64,000 bases of DNA, from assembly GCF_001425325.1 (NCBI RefSeq), contig NZ_LMEH01000002.1, forward strand, positions 215,109 through 279,108, in the 5' to 3' direction. Below are positions 35,311 to 48,259 of this stretch, in pieces. Position 1 is the first letter of the stretch; each line of letters starts with the position of its first letter. The position numbers and the translations under genes were made by a program. The notes beneath the pieces are model-generated. The model ran no database searches. It saw only the letters and a program-made list of their open reading frames with translations, and was not told where the DNA came from. The stretch is from Leifsonia sp. Root1293. GTDB taxonomy: Bacteria; Actinomycetota; Actinomycetes; Actinomycetales; Microbacteriaceae.

Positions 35311-36300
35311 TCAGCTGCCGGCATCGCCGGGCTTGGCCTGCTGCTTCTTCGCCCGGTCCTTGCTCATGGGCTGCTGGCGCTGGGTCGTGGTCTTCTTCGG
35401 CTCGTCGAGGACGATGATGTCGCCGTCCTTAGCCTCGAGCTTGCCCTTGCGAGCGAGTCGCGCCTCACGGGCCTTCGCTGCTTCACTGCCCGGGGTCGGC
35501 ATGTTCCGGATCACGATGAACTGCTGCACCATCGTCCAGATGTTCGAGGTGAGCCAGTAGAACATCACGCCGAGAGGGAAGGCCACACCGGAGAAGGCGA
35601 AGACGAGGGGGAGGAGGTACAACAGAACCCGCTGCTGACGGAACATGGGGCTCGCCTTGGTCTCCGGCGACATGTTCTTCGACACGATCTGCAGCTGGGT
35701 GAAGAACTGCGAGGCAGTCATGAGCACGACCATGATGCCGGCGATCCACATGACCGCTGCGACGTACGGCTCACCCGATGTCATCAGCGTCCACTGCGAG
35801 GCGAAGGAGTCGTGCAGCGGAGCGATCCCGAACAGCTTCGCGGAACCGAACTGCTCGGCCAGCACGTCGTTGAGGGGGCCGACGCCGGCCTTGGAGTGCT
35901 GCGCGTCGTTCAGTACGGAGAACAGCGCGAAGAAGATCGGCATCTGGATGAGCAACGGAAGGCAGGAGCTCAGCGGGTTGGTGCCCGTCTTCTTGTAGAG
36001 CTCCATGGTCTCGCGGGACATGGCCTCACGCGAGAACTGATCCTTCTTGCCCTTGTACTTCTCCTGGATCTTCTTCAGCTGCGGCGCCACCTCGAGCATG
36101 CGACGCTGATTCTTGATCTGACGGACGAAGATCGGGATGAGAGCGGCGCGCACGACGACCACGAGGCCGACGATCGACAGCACCCAGGTGATTCCGGCTG
36201 CCGGGTCCATGCCGATGGCTTCGAACAGCTGGTGCCAACCGACCAGGAGAAGCTCCACCACCCATTTGAGTGGCCAGAGAATCGTTCCAATAAGGTCCAT
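35311..36300 (-). CDS. yidC: membrane protein insertase YidC
   Basis: A 329-residue Oxa1/YidC/Alb3 insertase that folds and inserts membrane proteins alone or with SecYEG. The core has the usual five hydrophobic segments, the first near residues 5-20 (ILWPLKWVVELLL), and the cytosolic hairpin with KIQEKYKGKKDQFSREAM. The C-terminal tail is basic and ends KKQQAKPGDAGS. It lies eight bases after yidD in the rpmH-rnpA-yidD-yidC-jag-rsmG-parA-parB series. Confidence 0.96.
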   Translation of the reverse strand: MDLIGTILWPLKWVVELLLVGWHQLFEAIGMDPAAGITWVLSIVGLVVVVRAALIPIFVRQIKNQRRMLEVAPQLKKIQEKYKGKKDQFSREAMSRETMELYKKTGTNPLSSCLPLLIQMPIFFALFSVLNDAQHSKAGVGPLNDVLAEQFGSAKLFGIAPLHDSFASQWTLMTSGEPYVAAVMWIAGIMVVLMTASQFFTQLQIVSKNMSPETKASPMFRQQRVLLYLLPLVFAFSGVAFPLGVMFYWLTSNIWTMVQQFIVIRNMPTPGSEAAKAREARLARKGKLEAKDGDIIVLDEPKKTTTQRQQPMSKDRAKKQQAKPGDAGS

Positions 36301-36308
36301 CGTGAAGG

Positions 36309-36620
36309 TCAGCCCTTTCCTTGGCTCTCAGCAACTACAAAACCGAACGGGGTCACGCGATAACGGCGGACCTTCTTCAGGGGAACGTCATCGATCCCGC
36401 CCTCCGCCCAGGGGTGGCATCGGGCGATGCGCTTCAGGCCGAGGCCGGAGCCGATCACAACGCCATGCTCTTGGATGGCCTGCAAGGTGTAGGCCGAGCA
36501 CGATGGGTAGTAGCGGCAGACATCTCCATAGAGCGGGGAGATGACGGCGCGATACCCGCGAAGCATGACGACAGCCGCATTGCGCGGTGCCAGCACGGCA
36601 GCAGTCACAGCGGTATTCAC
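36309..36620 (-). CDS. yidD: membrane protein insertion efficiency factor YidD
   Basis: A 103-residue YidD with the family core YRAVISPLYGDVCRYYPSCS and HPWAEGGIDDVP. It is an amphipathic membrane-associated protein that helps YidC. The start is a GTG overlapping the rnpA stop by the GTGA arrangement. Confidence 0.94.
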   Translation of the reverse strand: MNTAVTAAVLAPRNAAVVMLRGYRAVISPLYGDVCRYYPSCSAYTLQAIQEHGVVIGSGLGLKRIARCHPWAEGGIDDVPLKKVRRYRVTPFGFVVAESQGKG

Positions 36621-36952
36621 ATCACGCCCTTGGTCACGGCCCGAACGACCTCAGCCCGCAGAGTAGTCCACGAAGCATCGAAAGCCCCGGGAAGCGCACG
36701 GATGACGACATCCGTTCCCGGGGTCATCGAACCGACCATCTCGAAACTCGCAGCCTTCAACCGACGTCTCACCCTGTTACGTCGCACCGCGGTGCCGACG
36801 TTCTTGGCGACGATGAATCCGAAGCGCACCTGGTCGCTGTCCGGATTGGGTCGCACGTAGGTGACGGTGTTCGCTCCCACGAACCGACGACCACGACGCA
36901 CGGTGACCTTGTAGTCACCGGCACTCGTGACCCGGTTCGCTCGAGCGAGCAC
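36617..36952 (-). CDS. rnpA: ribonuclease P protein component
   Basis: A 111-residue basic protein that assists the RNase P RNA in trimming tRNA 5' ends. The family signature is KNVGTAVRRNRVRRRLKAA. The GTG start lies 10 bases after the rpmH stop, with only a weak ribosome site, suggesting translation linked to rpmH. Confidence 0.93.
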   Translation of the reverse strand: MLARANRVTSAGDYKVTVRRGRRFVGANTVTYVRPNPDSDQVRFGFIVAKNVGTAVRRNRVRRRLKAASFEMVGSMTPGTDVVIRALPGAFDASWTTLRAEVVRAVTKGVM

Positions 36953-36961
36953 CTCAGTCGC

Positions 36962-37099
36962 TTAAGCGGAGAGTTCGGTACGGCCCTTGCGACGACGCGC
37001 AGCGAGGATCGAGCGACCGGCACGGGTACGCATACGCAGGCGGAAGCCGTGGACCTTCGCGCGGCGGCGGTTGTTCGGCTGGAACGTTCTCTTGCTCAT
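36962..37099 (-). CDS. rpmH: 50S ribosomal protein L34
   Basis: A 45-residue, highly basic protein starting [20 protein letters not shown] and ending RKGRTELSA. It matches L34 along its whole length. GGAG lies eight bases before the ATG. It heads the leftward operon and is divergent from dnaA. Confidence 0.96.
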   Translation of the reverse strand: MSKRTFQPNNRRRAKVHGFRLRMRTRAGRSILAARRRKGRTELSA

Positions 37100-37486
37100 G
37101 GGGTGATCTCCACAGTCTTGGTTCTCCACGCACCGCGTTCAGCGGCGGGAAGGCAGGGGGGAGCCAGAAGGCTCGTCGTCAACTGATTAAAACTAGGCCC
37201 TGACCGACCTAGGGTCAAACCGGGACGGGGCCAAACCTGAAATTCTCCACACACTCGGAGGTTTCGGGCGGCATCGACACGCCGGGACTTGTGCGGGATT
37301 TGATCCCCTCCGACGCCCCCAGTAGCGTGTGAAACCAAGTTATCCCCAGCTTTGGGTGCATCAAACCTGAGAAATCGCCTGTATTCCACACAGGAGGTGG
37401 ATAACTTTGTGAATACTTTGCCGACCGGGCAAGCTCAGCGTCGAGGCATTTCCTTCCGGCGGCATATCGAATGGATGCGAGTGGGT
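37100..37486. other. rpmH-dnaA divergent control region with DnaA-box-like sites
   Basis: This 387-base gap holds the promoters of rpmH and dnaA. DnaA-box-like nonamers are seen at 37243-37251 (TTCTCCACA), 37340-37348 (TTATCCCCA), 37382-37390 (TATTCCACA) and 37396-37404 (TTATCCACC, minus strand). They could mediate autoregulation of dnaA and may be part of a bipartite origin. No gene is seen. Confidence 0.65.
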
Positions 37487-38905
37487 ATGGCTGAGGGCGA
37501 ACGACCGATCGATGAGGTCTGGCAGGACGTACTCACCCAGCTCGGCGGCGACAAGAGCGTGACGCCCATGCTCTACGGATTCCTGGGACTCGTGGAACCG
37601 AAGGGCATCGCGGCCGGCACCTTCTATCTGGAGGTGCCGAACGACTTCACGGCGAGCATGCTCAACCAGCGGATGCGCGTGGCCCTTCTGGCCGCCCTCG
37701 CCACGCTGCCCACCGAGGTCACGAACTTCTATGTCGTCGTGAACCCCGAGCTCGAGCAGGAGAACCTCCGGCCCGACATCGCAGCCCCCATGGAACAGCC
37801 CAACGAGGTCGAGACGCCGGCAACCCCGCAATCGGTCTTCGAGACCACTCAGCCGGAGCGCTCGAGCGACACGCGCCTGAATCAGAAGTACAGCTTCGAC
37901 AACTTCGTCATCGGACAGTCGAATCGCTTCGCCCACGCCGCCGCCGTCGCGGTAGCCGAAGCGCCGGCCAAGGCCTACAACCCCCTCTTCGTCTATGGGG
38001 AGTCGGGGCTGGGCAAGACCCACCTGTTGCATGCCATCGGTCACTACGCCATGAGCCTGTATCCCGGCATCCGGGTTCGCTATGTGAGTTCCGAGGAGTT
38101 CACGAACGACTTCATCAATTCGATCGCCAACAACCGCGGATCCGTCTTCCAGGCGCGGTACCGCAACATCGACATCCTGCTGATCGACGACATCCAGTTC
38201 CTGCAGGGCAAGGCGGAGACGCAGGAGGCGTTCTTCCACACCTTCAATACCCTGCACGACCACAACAAGCAGGTGGTCATCACCTCCGACCTCCCGCCGA
38301 AGCACCTCACCGGTTTCGAGGACCGGATGCGAAGCCGGTTCGAGTGGGGCCTCATCACCGACGTGCAGGCGCCCGACCTCGAGACTCGCATCGCGATCCT
38401 CCGTAAGAAGGCGCAGAACGACAAGCTGCAGGTCCCCGACGACATCCTGGAGTTCATCGCGACGAAAGTGTCGTCGAACATCCGGGAGCTCGAGGGCACC
38501 CTGATCAGGGTCACCGCCTTCGCCAGCCTCAATCGGACCCCCGTGGACATGGCCCTCGTGCAGACGGTGCTGAAGGACCTCATCACCCTGGATGAGGACA
38601 ACGTCATCGCGCCGGTCGACATCATCACGCACACCGCGGACTACTTCAAGCTCACCGTCGACGACCTCTACGGCTCGAGCCGATCGCAGGCCGTCGCCAC
38701 AGCACGCCAGATCGCCATGTATCTCTGCCGCGAGTTGACGAACCTCTCCCTGCCCAAGATCGGTCAACTCTTCGGCAACCGCGATCACACGACGGTCATG
38801 TACGCCAACAAGAAGATCAGCGAGCTCATGAAGGAACGACGTTCGATCTACAACCAGGTGACCGAGCTCACCAACCGCATCAAGCAGACGCACCGCTACA
38901 AGTAG
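37487..38905 (+). CDS. dnaA: chromosomal replication initiator protein DnaA
   Basis: About 472 residues. Domain I (1-85) recruits helicase. A linker follows, then AAA+ domain III with Walker A GESGLGKTH near residues 171-179 and the Walker B region DILLIDDIQFLQGK. Domain IV contains the DnaA signature GNRDHTTVMYA near residue 430 that reads the DnaA box. The start is chosen at MAEGERPIDEVWQDVL; in-frame ATG and GTG codons 12 and 6 bases upstream are also possible. It ends in a large hairpin before oriC. Confidence 0.96.
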   Translation: MAEGERPIDEVWQDVLTQLGGDKSVTPMLYGFLGLVEPKGIAAGTFYLEVPNDFTASMLNQRMRVALLAALATLPTEVTNFYVVVNPELEQENLRPDIAAPMEQPNEVETPATPQSVFETTQPERSSDTRLNQKYSFDNFVIGQSNRFAHAAAVAVAEAPAKAYNPLFVYGESGLGKTHLLHAIGHYAMSLYPGIRVRYVSSEEFTNDFINSIANNRGSVFQARYRNIDILLIDDIQFLQGKAETQEAFFHTFNTLHDHNKQVVITSDLPPKHLTGFEDRMRSRFEWGLITDVQAPDLETRIAILRKKAQNDKLQVPDDILEFIATKVSSNIRELEGTLIRVTAFASLNRTPVDMALVQTVLKDLITLDEDNVIAPVDIITHTADYFKLTVDDLYGSSRSQAVATARQIAMYLCRELTNLSLPKIGQLFGNRDHTTVMYANKKISELMKERRSIYNQVTELTNRIKQTHRYK

Positions 38906-38963
38906 CGCACGCTGCGCCGAGCGACCCCGACCCAGGCCTGGTGCGGGGTTCTTCGGCGTGCGC
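38905..38963 (+). terminator. hairpin after dnaA
   Basis: Outer arms GCGCACGC (38905-38912) and GCGTGCGC (38956-38963) enclose an imperfect inner stem with CCAGG/CCTGG at the tip. It starts at the dnaA stop and could end the dnaA transcript before it runs into oriC. Confidence 0.5.
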
Positions 38964-39225
38964 TCGAGCCACCCGCGACACGCCCACCTGTGGAATACGA
39001 CCACTGAAATATGCCGCTACTCACACATTGTGCATAACCTGTGGAAACTTAACGAGTAAGTGCCTGATTAATGTTGACTACTGCCCGATCACTGTGAAAC
39101 TCGCCCGTCATCACTGGGATCGGGCCCGACCCCTTCCGGTTAACGCTCACAGGCCGCCAACAAGTCACACGGCTGTAGTTCCCAGTTAGAACATGGCATC
39201 GACGAAGTTATCCACAGTTTCCACA

Positions 39226-39263
39226 CTTGTTAACACCGTTAAACACAATTCTTTAAACACTCC
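39226..39263. other. AT-rich candidate DNA unwinding element of oriC
   Basis: The stretch containing TTGTTAACACCG and CAATTCTTTAAACAC is the most AT-rich part of the origin and directly adjoins the exact DnaA box at 39208-39216. Confidence 0.6.
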
Positions 39264-39343
39264 AGCTCGACAACTTTTACGAGCAGCGGTCGAATGACAA
39301 GCGGCAGGCGAGCAGACGCACTCCGCCCGAGACACCCACGGGC

Positions 39344-39349
39344 TAGCAT
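39344..39349 (+). promoter_or_regulatory. candidate -10 (TAGCAT) of dnaN
   Basis: TAGCAT lies 37 bases upstream of the dnaN GTG. No clear -35 is seen. Confidence 0.3.
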
Positions 39350-39386
39350 GGGCAGCACTACACGTACGTACGACAGGAGTGGCTCA

Positions 39387-40535
39387 GTGAAGTTCCAAGC
39401 CAATCGGGATGTCTTCAGCGAAGCAGTGTCCTTCGCCGTCAAGCTCCTCCCGCAGCGGACCACCCTGCCCATCCTCAGTGGAGTCCTCATCGAGGCCACG
39501 GCCACAGGACTCGTTCTCTCGTCGTTCGACTACGAAGTATCAGCCCAGACAGAGATCAGCGCCGATGTCGAAGAGACAGGCACGATCCTGGTCTCCGGTC
39601 GCCTCCTCGCCGAGATCGCCAGCCGCCTTCCGAACGCACCCGTGCGATTCAGCACCGAGGACTCGCGCATCCTGGTCAGCTGCGGCTCGGCATCCTTCAC
39701 GCTTCTCTCGATGCCCGTGGAGGAATACCCGAGCATTCCGCAGATCAGTAGCGAGACCGGTGTCGTGCCGGCCGAGGAGTTCGCGGCCGCCGTCGCACAG
39801 GTCGCCGTGGCCGCATCCCGAGACGACGTCACTCCTGTCATCACCGGAGTGCAGCTCGAGGTGTCGGAGAACAGCCTCGGCCTCGTCGCAACCGACCGCT
39901 ACCGTGTCGCGGTCCGCGAGATCGACTGGGACGGAGGATCGACCGGTACTGCCGAGACCATCTCGGCCCTCGTTCCGGCTCGCACGCTCCAGGAGGTCGG
40001 CAAGACCTTCGGCCACAGCGGAACCATCTCCGTCTCGATCACCAGCAAGGACGAGCGCGAGCTCATCGCCTTCACCGCCGACAAGAAGACCGTCACGAGC
40101 CTGCTGATCAAGGGCAACTTCCCGCCCGTCCGCCGCCTCTTCCCCGACACGGTCGAGAACTACGCGGTCATGAACACCGCAGATCTCATCGAAGCGACCC
40201 GCCGCGTCTCGCTCGTGCTCGAGCGCGAGGCCGCGTTGCGCTACTCCTTCACCGCCGACGGGCTGACCCTCGAGGCCATCGGCTCCGAGCAGGCGCAGGC
40301 ATCCGAGACCATCGATGCCGTACTCACCGGCGTCGAGACAGTCGTATCGTTGAAGCCGCAGTTCCTCCTCGATGGACTGGGAGCGGTGCACTCGGAGTTC
40401 GTGCGCATCTCCTTCACCAAGACCGAGAACCCCAACAAGCCGGGACCCGTGCTCATCACGAGCCAGACGTCCCGTGACCAGGCCGGCGCTGACAGCTATC
40501 GCTACCTGCTGCAGCCCAACCTGCTTCTGCGCTGA
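39387..40535 (+). CDS. dnaN: DNA polymerase III beta sliding clamp
   Basis: A 382-residue beta clamp with three similar domains. It begins VKFQANRDVFSEAVSFAVKLLPQR; later blocks are LPVRRLFPD-like (NFPPVRRLFPDTVEN) and the C-terminal domain ending YRYLLQPNLLLR, a slightly diverged form of the usual VMPMRL tail. It encircles DNA and tethers polymerase III. The GTG start has AGGAG eight bases upstream. Confidence 0.96.
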   Translation: MKFQANRDVFSEAVSFAVKLLPQRTTLPILSGVLIEATATGLVLSSFDYEVSAQTEISADVEETGTILVSGRLLAEIASRLPNAPVRFSTEDSRILVSCGSASFTLLSMPVEEYPSIPQISSETGVVPAEEFAAAVAQVAVAASRDDVTPVITGVQLEVSENSLGLVATDRYRVAVREIDWDGGSTGTAETISALVPARTLQEVGKTFGHSGTISVSITSKDERELIAFTADKKTVTSLLIKGNFPPVRRLFPDTVENYAVMNTADLIEATRRVSLVLEREAALRYSFTADGLTLEAIGSEQAQASETIDAVLTGVETVVSLKPQFLLDGLGAVHSEFVRISFTKTENPNKPGPVLITSQTSRDQAGADSYRYLLQPNLLLR

Positions 40536-40563
40536 CATCTCGCACACAACAGAAAGCACCTTC

Positions 40564-41451
40564 ATGCACATCGGGCTCATCGGCCTCGGCAGAATGGGCG
40601 GCAACATGCGCGCCCGCATTCGCGAACACGACATCGAAGTGACCGGCTTCGACCAGAATCCCGCTGTGACGGATGCGGCATCAGTCGCCGATCTCGTCGC
40701 CACGATTCCCACTCCCCGCATCGTCTGGGTCATGGTTCCCGCCGGCGCCATCACCGACTCGGTCATCACCGAACTCGGTGAACACCTCGAGGCGGGCGAC
40801 CTCATCATCGAGGGCGGGAACTCCCGCTTCACCGAAGACCTGCGTCACGCCGAGGAGCTTTCGGCGAAGGGCATCGAGTACATCGACGCTGGTGTCTCCG
40901 GCGGAATCTGGGGACACGAGAACGGCTACGGCCTGATGGTCGGCGGCAAGACCGAGCAGGTCGAGCGCGCCATGCCCATCTTCGACGCGCTCCGTCCGGA
41001 AGGTCCCCGCGAAGAGGGCTTCGTGCACGCCGGCGAGGTCGGCGCCGGCCACTACGCCAAGATGGTGCACAACGGCATCGAGTACGCCCTGATGCAGGCC
41101 TACGCCGAGGGCTACGAGCTGCTCGACAAGCGCGAAGACATCATCAAAGACGTTCCCGGCACCTTCAAGGCCTGGCAGCGCGGAACGGTCGTTCGGTCCT
41201 GGCTGCTCGAACTCCTCGTCCGTGCCCTCGAGCAGGATCCCGAGTTCGAGAAGATCGCCGGCTACGTCGAGGACTCCGGTGAAGGTCGCTGGACCATCGA
41301 GGAAGCCCTCGCCAGTGCTGTCCCGGTTCCGACGATCAGCGCCTCGATCTTCGCTCGCTTCGTGTCCCGCCAGGACCAGTCCCCGGCGATGAAGGCCGTC
41401 GCGGCCCTGCGCCAGCAGTTCGGCGGGCATGGCGTGAAGGATGCCGGCTGA
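40564..41451 (+). CDS. gnd: 6-phosphogluconate dehydrogenase, decarboxylating (short, NAD-type)
   Basis: A 295-residue enzyme of the short Gnd/YqeC class that oxidises 6-phosphogluconate to ribulose 5-phosphate and CO2. N-terminal dinucleotide motif GLIGLGRMGGNM; substrate block DAGVSGGIWGHENGYGLMVGG; catalytic Lys in GHYAKMVHNGIEYA. The long C-terminal domain of the 470-residue NADP enzymes is missing, as normal for this class. It sits between dnaN and recF, as in many actinobacteria. Confidence 0.94.
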   Translation: MHIGLIGLGRMGGNMRARIREHDIEVTGFDQNPAVTDAASVADLVATIPTPRIVWVMVPAGAITDSVITELGEHLEAGDLIIEGGNSRFTEDLRHAEELSAKGIEYIDAGVSGGIWGHENGYGLMVGGKTEQVERAMPIFDALRPEGPREEGFVHAGEVGAGHYAKMVHNGIEYALMQAYAEGYELLDKREDIIKDVPGTFKAWQRGTVVRSWLLELLVRALEQDPEFEKIAGYVEDSGEGRWTIEEALASAVPVPTISASIFARFVSRQDQSPAMKAVAALRQQFGGHGVKDAG

Positions 41452-41469
41452 GGCCAGCCCTCGTGAGTA

Positions 41470-41507
41470 GGGGTTCGGTCGTCTCGATTCGTCGAAGACC
41501 GGACCCC
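41470..41507 (+). terminator. hairpin after gnd
   Basis: GGGGTTCGGTC (41470-41480) pairs with GACCGGACCCC (41497-41507), with one G-T pair. It lies 18 bases after gnd and has no T tract. Confidence 0.5.
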
Positions 41508-41681
41508 ATTCACATCTGCGGGTGGAATGTCGGTGTCGCCGGTGAGTCCATCCGGTAGGTCTCGCCCCAAGATGCCCACCGAACCCCAGACATATCGAAT
41601 CGCCTCCCCCTGCTCATGTCCGCGGGGATGGGCGACCGGGGCCAACAACTGCCTTCGGTCGTTCAAGAGATCCAGCGGCCG

Positions 41682-41687
41682 TAAAAT
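41682..41687 (+). promoter_or_regulatory. candidate -10 (TAAAAT) of the recF-dciA operon
   Basis: TAAAAT lies 40 bases upstream of the recF ATG, in the 276-base gap after gnd; no other feature is seen there besides the gnd hairpin. Confidence 0.4.
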
Positions 41688-41727
41688 CAGCGCAGCAGTG
41701 TCAGAGCAAGAGGAGAGGATCGAGCCC

Positions 41728-42906
41728 ATGCGGATCGCCCACCTCTCGCTGACCGACTACCGCAACTACGAGCGGGCCGAGGTGGCGTTCGAGGCAGGAC
41801 CCACGCTGATCGTCGGCCGTAACGGCCAGGGAAAGACGAATCTCGTCGAAGCGATCGGATACCTCGCGACACTGTCGTCGCACCGGGTGTCGAACGATCA
41901 GCCGCTCATCAGGGCGGGTAGAGATGCCGCGATCATCAGGGCTCGTCTGCAGAGTTCGGATCGCGAGCTTCTGGCCGAGCTGCAGATCAACAGGGTGGGG
42001 GCCAACCGTGCCCAACTCAACCGTGGAGTCGTGAAGCCGCGCGAACTCGTCAGGTACTGCCACAGCGTTCTGTTCGCCCCCGAGGACATCGCACTGGTGC
42101 GCGGCGAGCCATCGGGACGGCGTCGTTTCCTCGACGAACTGCTCGTCCAGCGGATCCCACGCATGGCTGGTGTGATGAGCGACTACGAGCGGGTGGTCCG
42201 GCAGCGCAACACACTCCTGAAGTCCGCGCGGGCGAGTGGCCTCCGGGATGCCAAGCTCAGCACTCTCGACATCTGGGACGACCGACTCGTGGTTCTCGGA
42301 TCTGAGATCATCGCCGAGCGACTGAACCTCATAGACCGGTTACAGAATCCGTTGCGTGTCGCTTATCAGTCCGTGGCGGGCGACGACCAGGTGCCTCGGC
42401 TCGTTCCGGCGCTCTCCATCGACGGCGCAGGAGCGGGGGAGGAGGGCGAGGCATCGGATGCCGTGCCCTCCGATTCCGCATCCGGCCCGGCTGTGGCATC
42501 CGTCGGCGACATCGCCACCAGGTTCCGCGAGATGCTGAAGAGACTGCGCGGACGGGAACTCGACAGGGCCATCACCCTTGTCGGACCGCATCGAGACGAC
42601 ATCGTGCTCATGTTGAATGCCCTGCCGGCGAAGGGCTATGCGAGCCACGGTGAATCCTGGTCGTTCGCACTCGCGCTGAAGCTGGCCTCTGCAGAACTGC
42701 TGCGTCACGACTTCGCCAGTGGCGACCCTGTGCTCATCCTCGACGACGTGTTCGCCGAGCTCGACCAGGCCCGCCGGCGTCGTCTGGCCGAGGCGGTGAC
42801 CGGCTACGAGCAGGTGCTCATCACGGCGGCCGTGCTCGATGACGTGCCGGAGGCCCTGGCGGGGACCGTTGTGCGGATCCGAGCGGGGGAGGTCGTCGAT
42901 GCCTGA
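41728..42906 (+). CDS. recF: DNA replication and repair protein RecF
   Basis: A 392-residue SMC-like ATPase that helps load RecA at gaps. Walker A GRNGQGKTN at residues 30-38, signature-type ALKLASAELL, and Walker B PVLILDDVFAELDQ near the C-terminus. An acidic Ala/Ser-rich insert (roughly residues 229-262) interrupts the conserved body and looks disordered. AGAGGAG lies upstream of the ATG. Its stop overlaps the next gene by eight bases. Confidence 0.95.
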   Translation: MRIAHLSLTDYRNYERAEVAFEAGPTLIVGRNGQGKTNLVEAIGYLATLSSHRVSNDQPLIRAGRDAAIIRARLQSSDRELLAELQINRVGANRAQLNRGVVKPRELVRYCHSVLFAPEDIALVRGEPSGRRRFLDELLVQRIPRMAGVMSDYERVVRQRNTLLKSARASGLRDAKLSTLDIWDDRLVVLGSEIIAERLNLIDRLQNPLRVAYQSVAGDDQVPRLVPALSIDGAGAGEEGEASDAVPSDSASGPAVASVGDIATRFREMLKRLRGRELDRAITLVGPHRDDIVLMLNALPAKGYASHGESWSFALALKLASAELLRHDFASGDPVLILDDVFAELDQARRRRLAEAVTGYEQVLITAAVLDDVPEALAGTVVRIRAGEVVDA

Positions 42907-43480
42907 GCTTCCGGGCGATGTTTCACGTGGAACCCGTGCCGACGGCACGGGCGGGAACACCGATGCCGTCGACACTGCTGCGGCCCAAGATCTGGCCGAC
43001 ACCGAGTCGAGCCGGTTCTACCTGCGACTGAAGGGCGTGTTCACCGAGTCGGGCTCGCGTCCTCGCCTGACACGCAAGCGGTACAAGACCAAGGACGACG
43101 GGGGCAGCCAGCCATTCGGCCCCGGCCGCGACCCGAAAGGACTGGGCTCCGCACTGGACGCGCTCACTGCGCAGCTGGGTTGGCAATCACCTCTGGCGCA
43201 GTCGTCGCTGATGGAATCGTGGGCCGAGATCGCGGGCGCCGAGACCGCTAAGCACTCCACCCCGGCTGGAATCGAGGATGGCCGACTCACCGTCCAGTGC
43301 GAGTCGACGGCATGGGCGACGCAGTTGCGGCTCATGCGGGTGGCCATCATGACGTCGATCTCGCAGCGCTACCCGGATGCGGGCATCACCTCGGTGCGCT
43401 TTCTGGGGCCGGACGCCCCATCGTGGAAAAAGGGCCCCAGATCAATTCCAGGGCGTGGTCCACGCGATACCTACGGCTAA
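42899..43480 (+). CDS. dciA: DUF721/DciA family protein, predicted replicative helicase loader
   Basis: A 193-residue protein with a disordered N-terminal third and a C-terminal DciA domain (about residues 80-175) containing LGWQSPLAQSSLMESWAEI and LTVQCESTAWATQLRLM. DciA is the ancestral loader or operator of DnaB in bacteria without DnaC/DnaI; none of those is seen here. It overlaps recF. A parS-like palindrome lies within codons 7-12, so the coding sequence doubles as a ParB site. Confidence 0.9.
   Translation: MPELPGDVSRGTRADGTGGNTDAVDTAAAQDLADTESSRFYLRLKGVFTESGSRPRLTRKRYKTKDDGGSQPFGPGRDPKGLGSALDALTAQLGWQSPLAQSSLMESWAEIAGAETAKHSTPAGIEDGRLTVQCESTAWATQLRLMRVAIMTSISQRYPDAGITSVRFLGPDAPSWKKGPRSIPGRGPRDTYG
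42919..42934. promoter_or_regulatory. parS site 6, variant, inside dciA
   Basis: TGTTTCACGTGGAACC matches the parS consensus in 14 of 16 bases and keeps the CACGTG core. It is inside the 5' end of dciA, 3.5 kb right of oriC. Confidence 0.72.
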
Positions 43481-43557
43481 GGCGACAAATTCGGTCGGAG
43501 TCGCTCGAAAAGTGCCTCAGATCGGCTGTCGTGGCCGCAGTGGTGACCCCCGTTTGG

Positions 43558-45582
<2,025 letters not shown>

Positions 45583-45646
45583 TCCGGTCGATTCCCGCGG
45601 CGGCTCCTGCGTCGCGCCCTTCGACCAGCGGACTTGAGAAAGAAGA

Positions 45647-48251
<2,605 letters not shown>

Positions 48252-48259
<8 letters not shown>

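Larger units (their letters stand above)
38964..39386. other. replication origin oriC (dnaA-dnaN intergenic region)
   Basis: DnaA-box candidates: 38989-38997 (TATTCCACA, minus), 39029-39037 (TTATGCACA, minus, fits TTATNCACA), 39040-39048 (GTTTCCACA, minus), 39208-39216 (TTATCCACA, plus, exact) and 39217-39225 (GTTTCCACA, plus). An AT-rich stretch follows at 39226-39263. The boxes form two clusters, facing opposite ways. The position between dnaA and dnaN and these features identify oriC. Confidence 0.88.
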
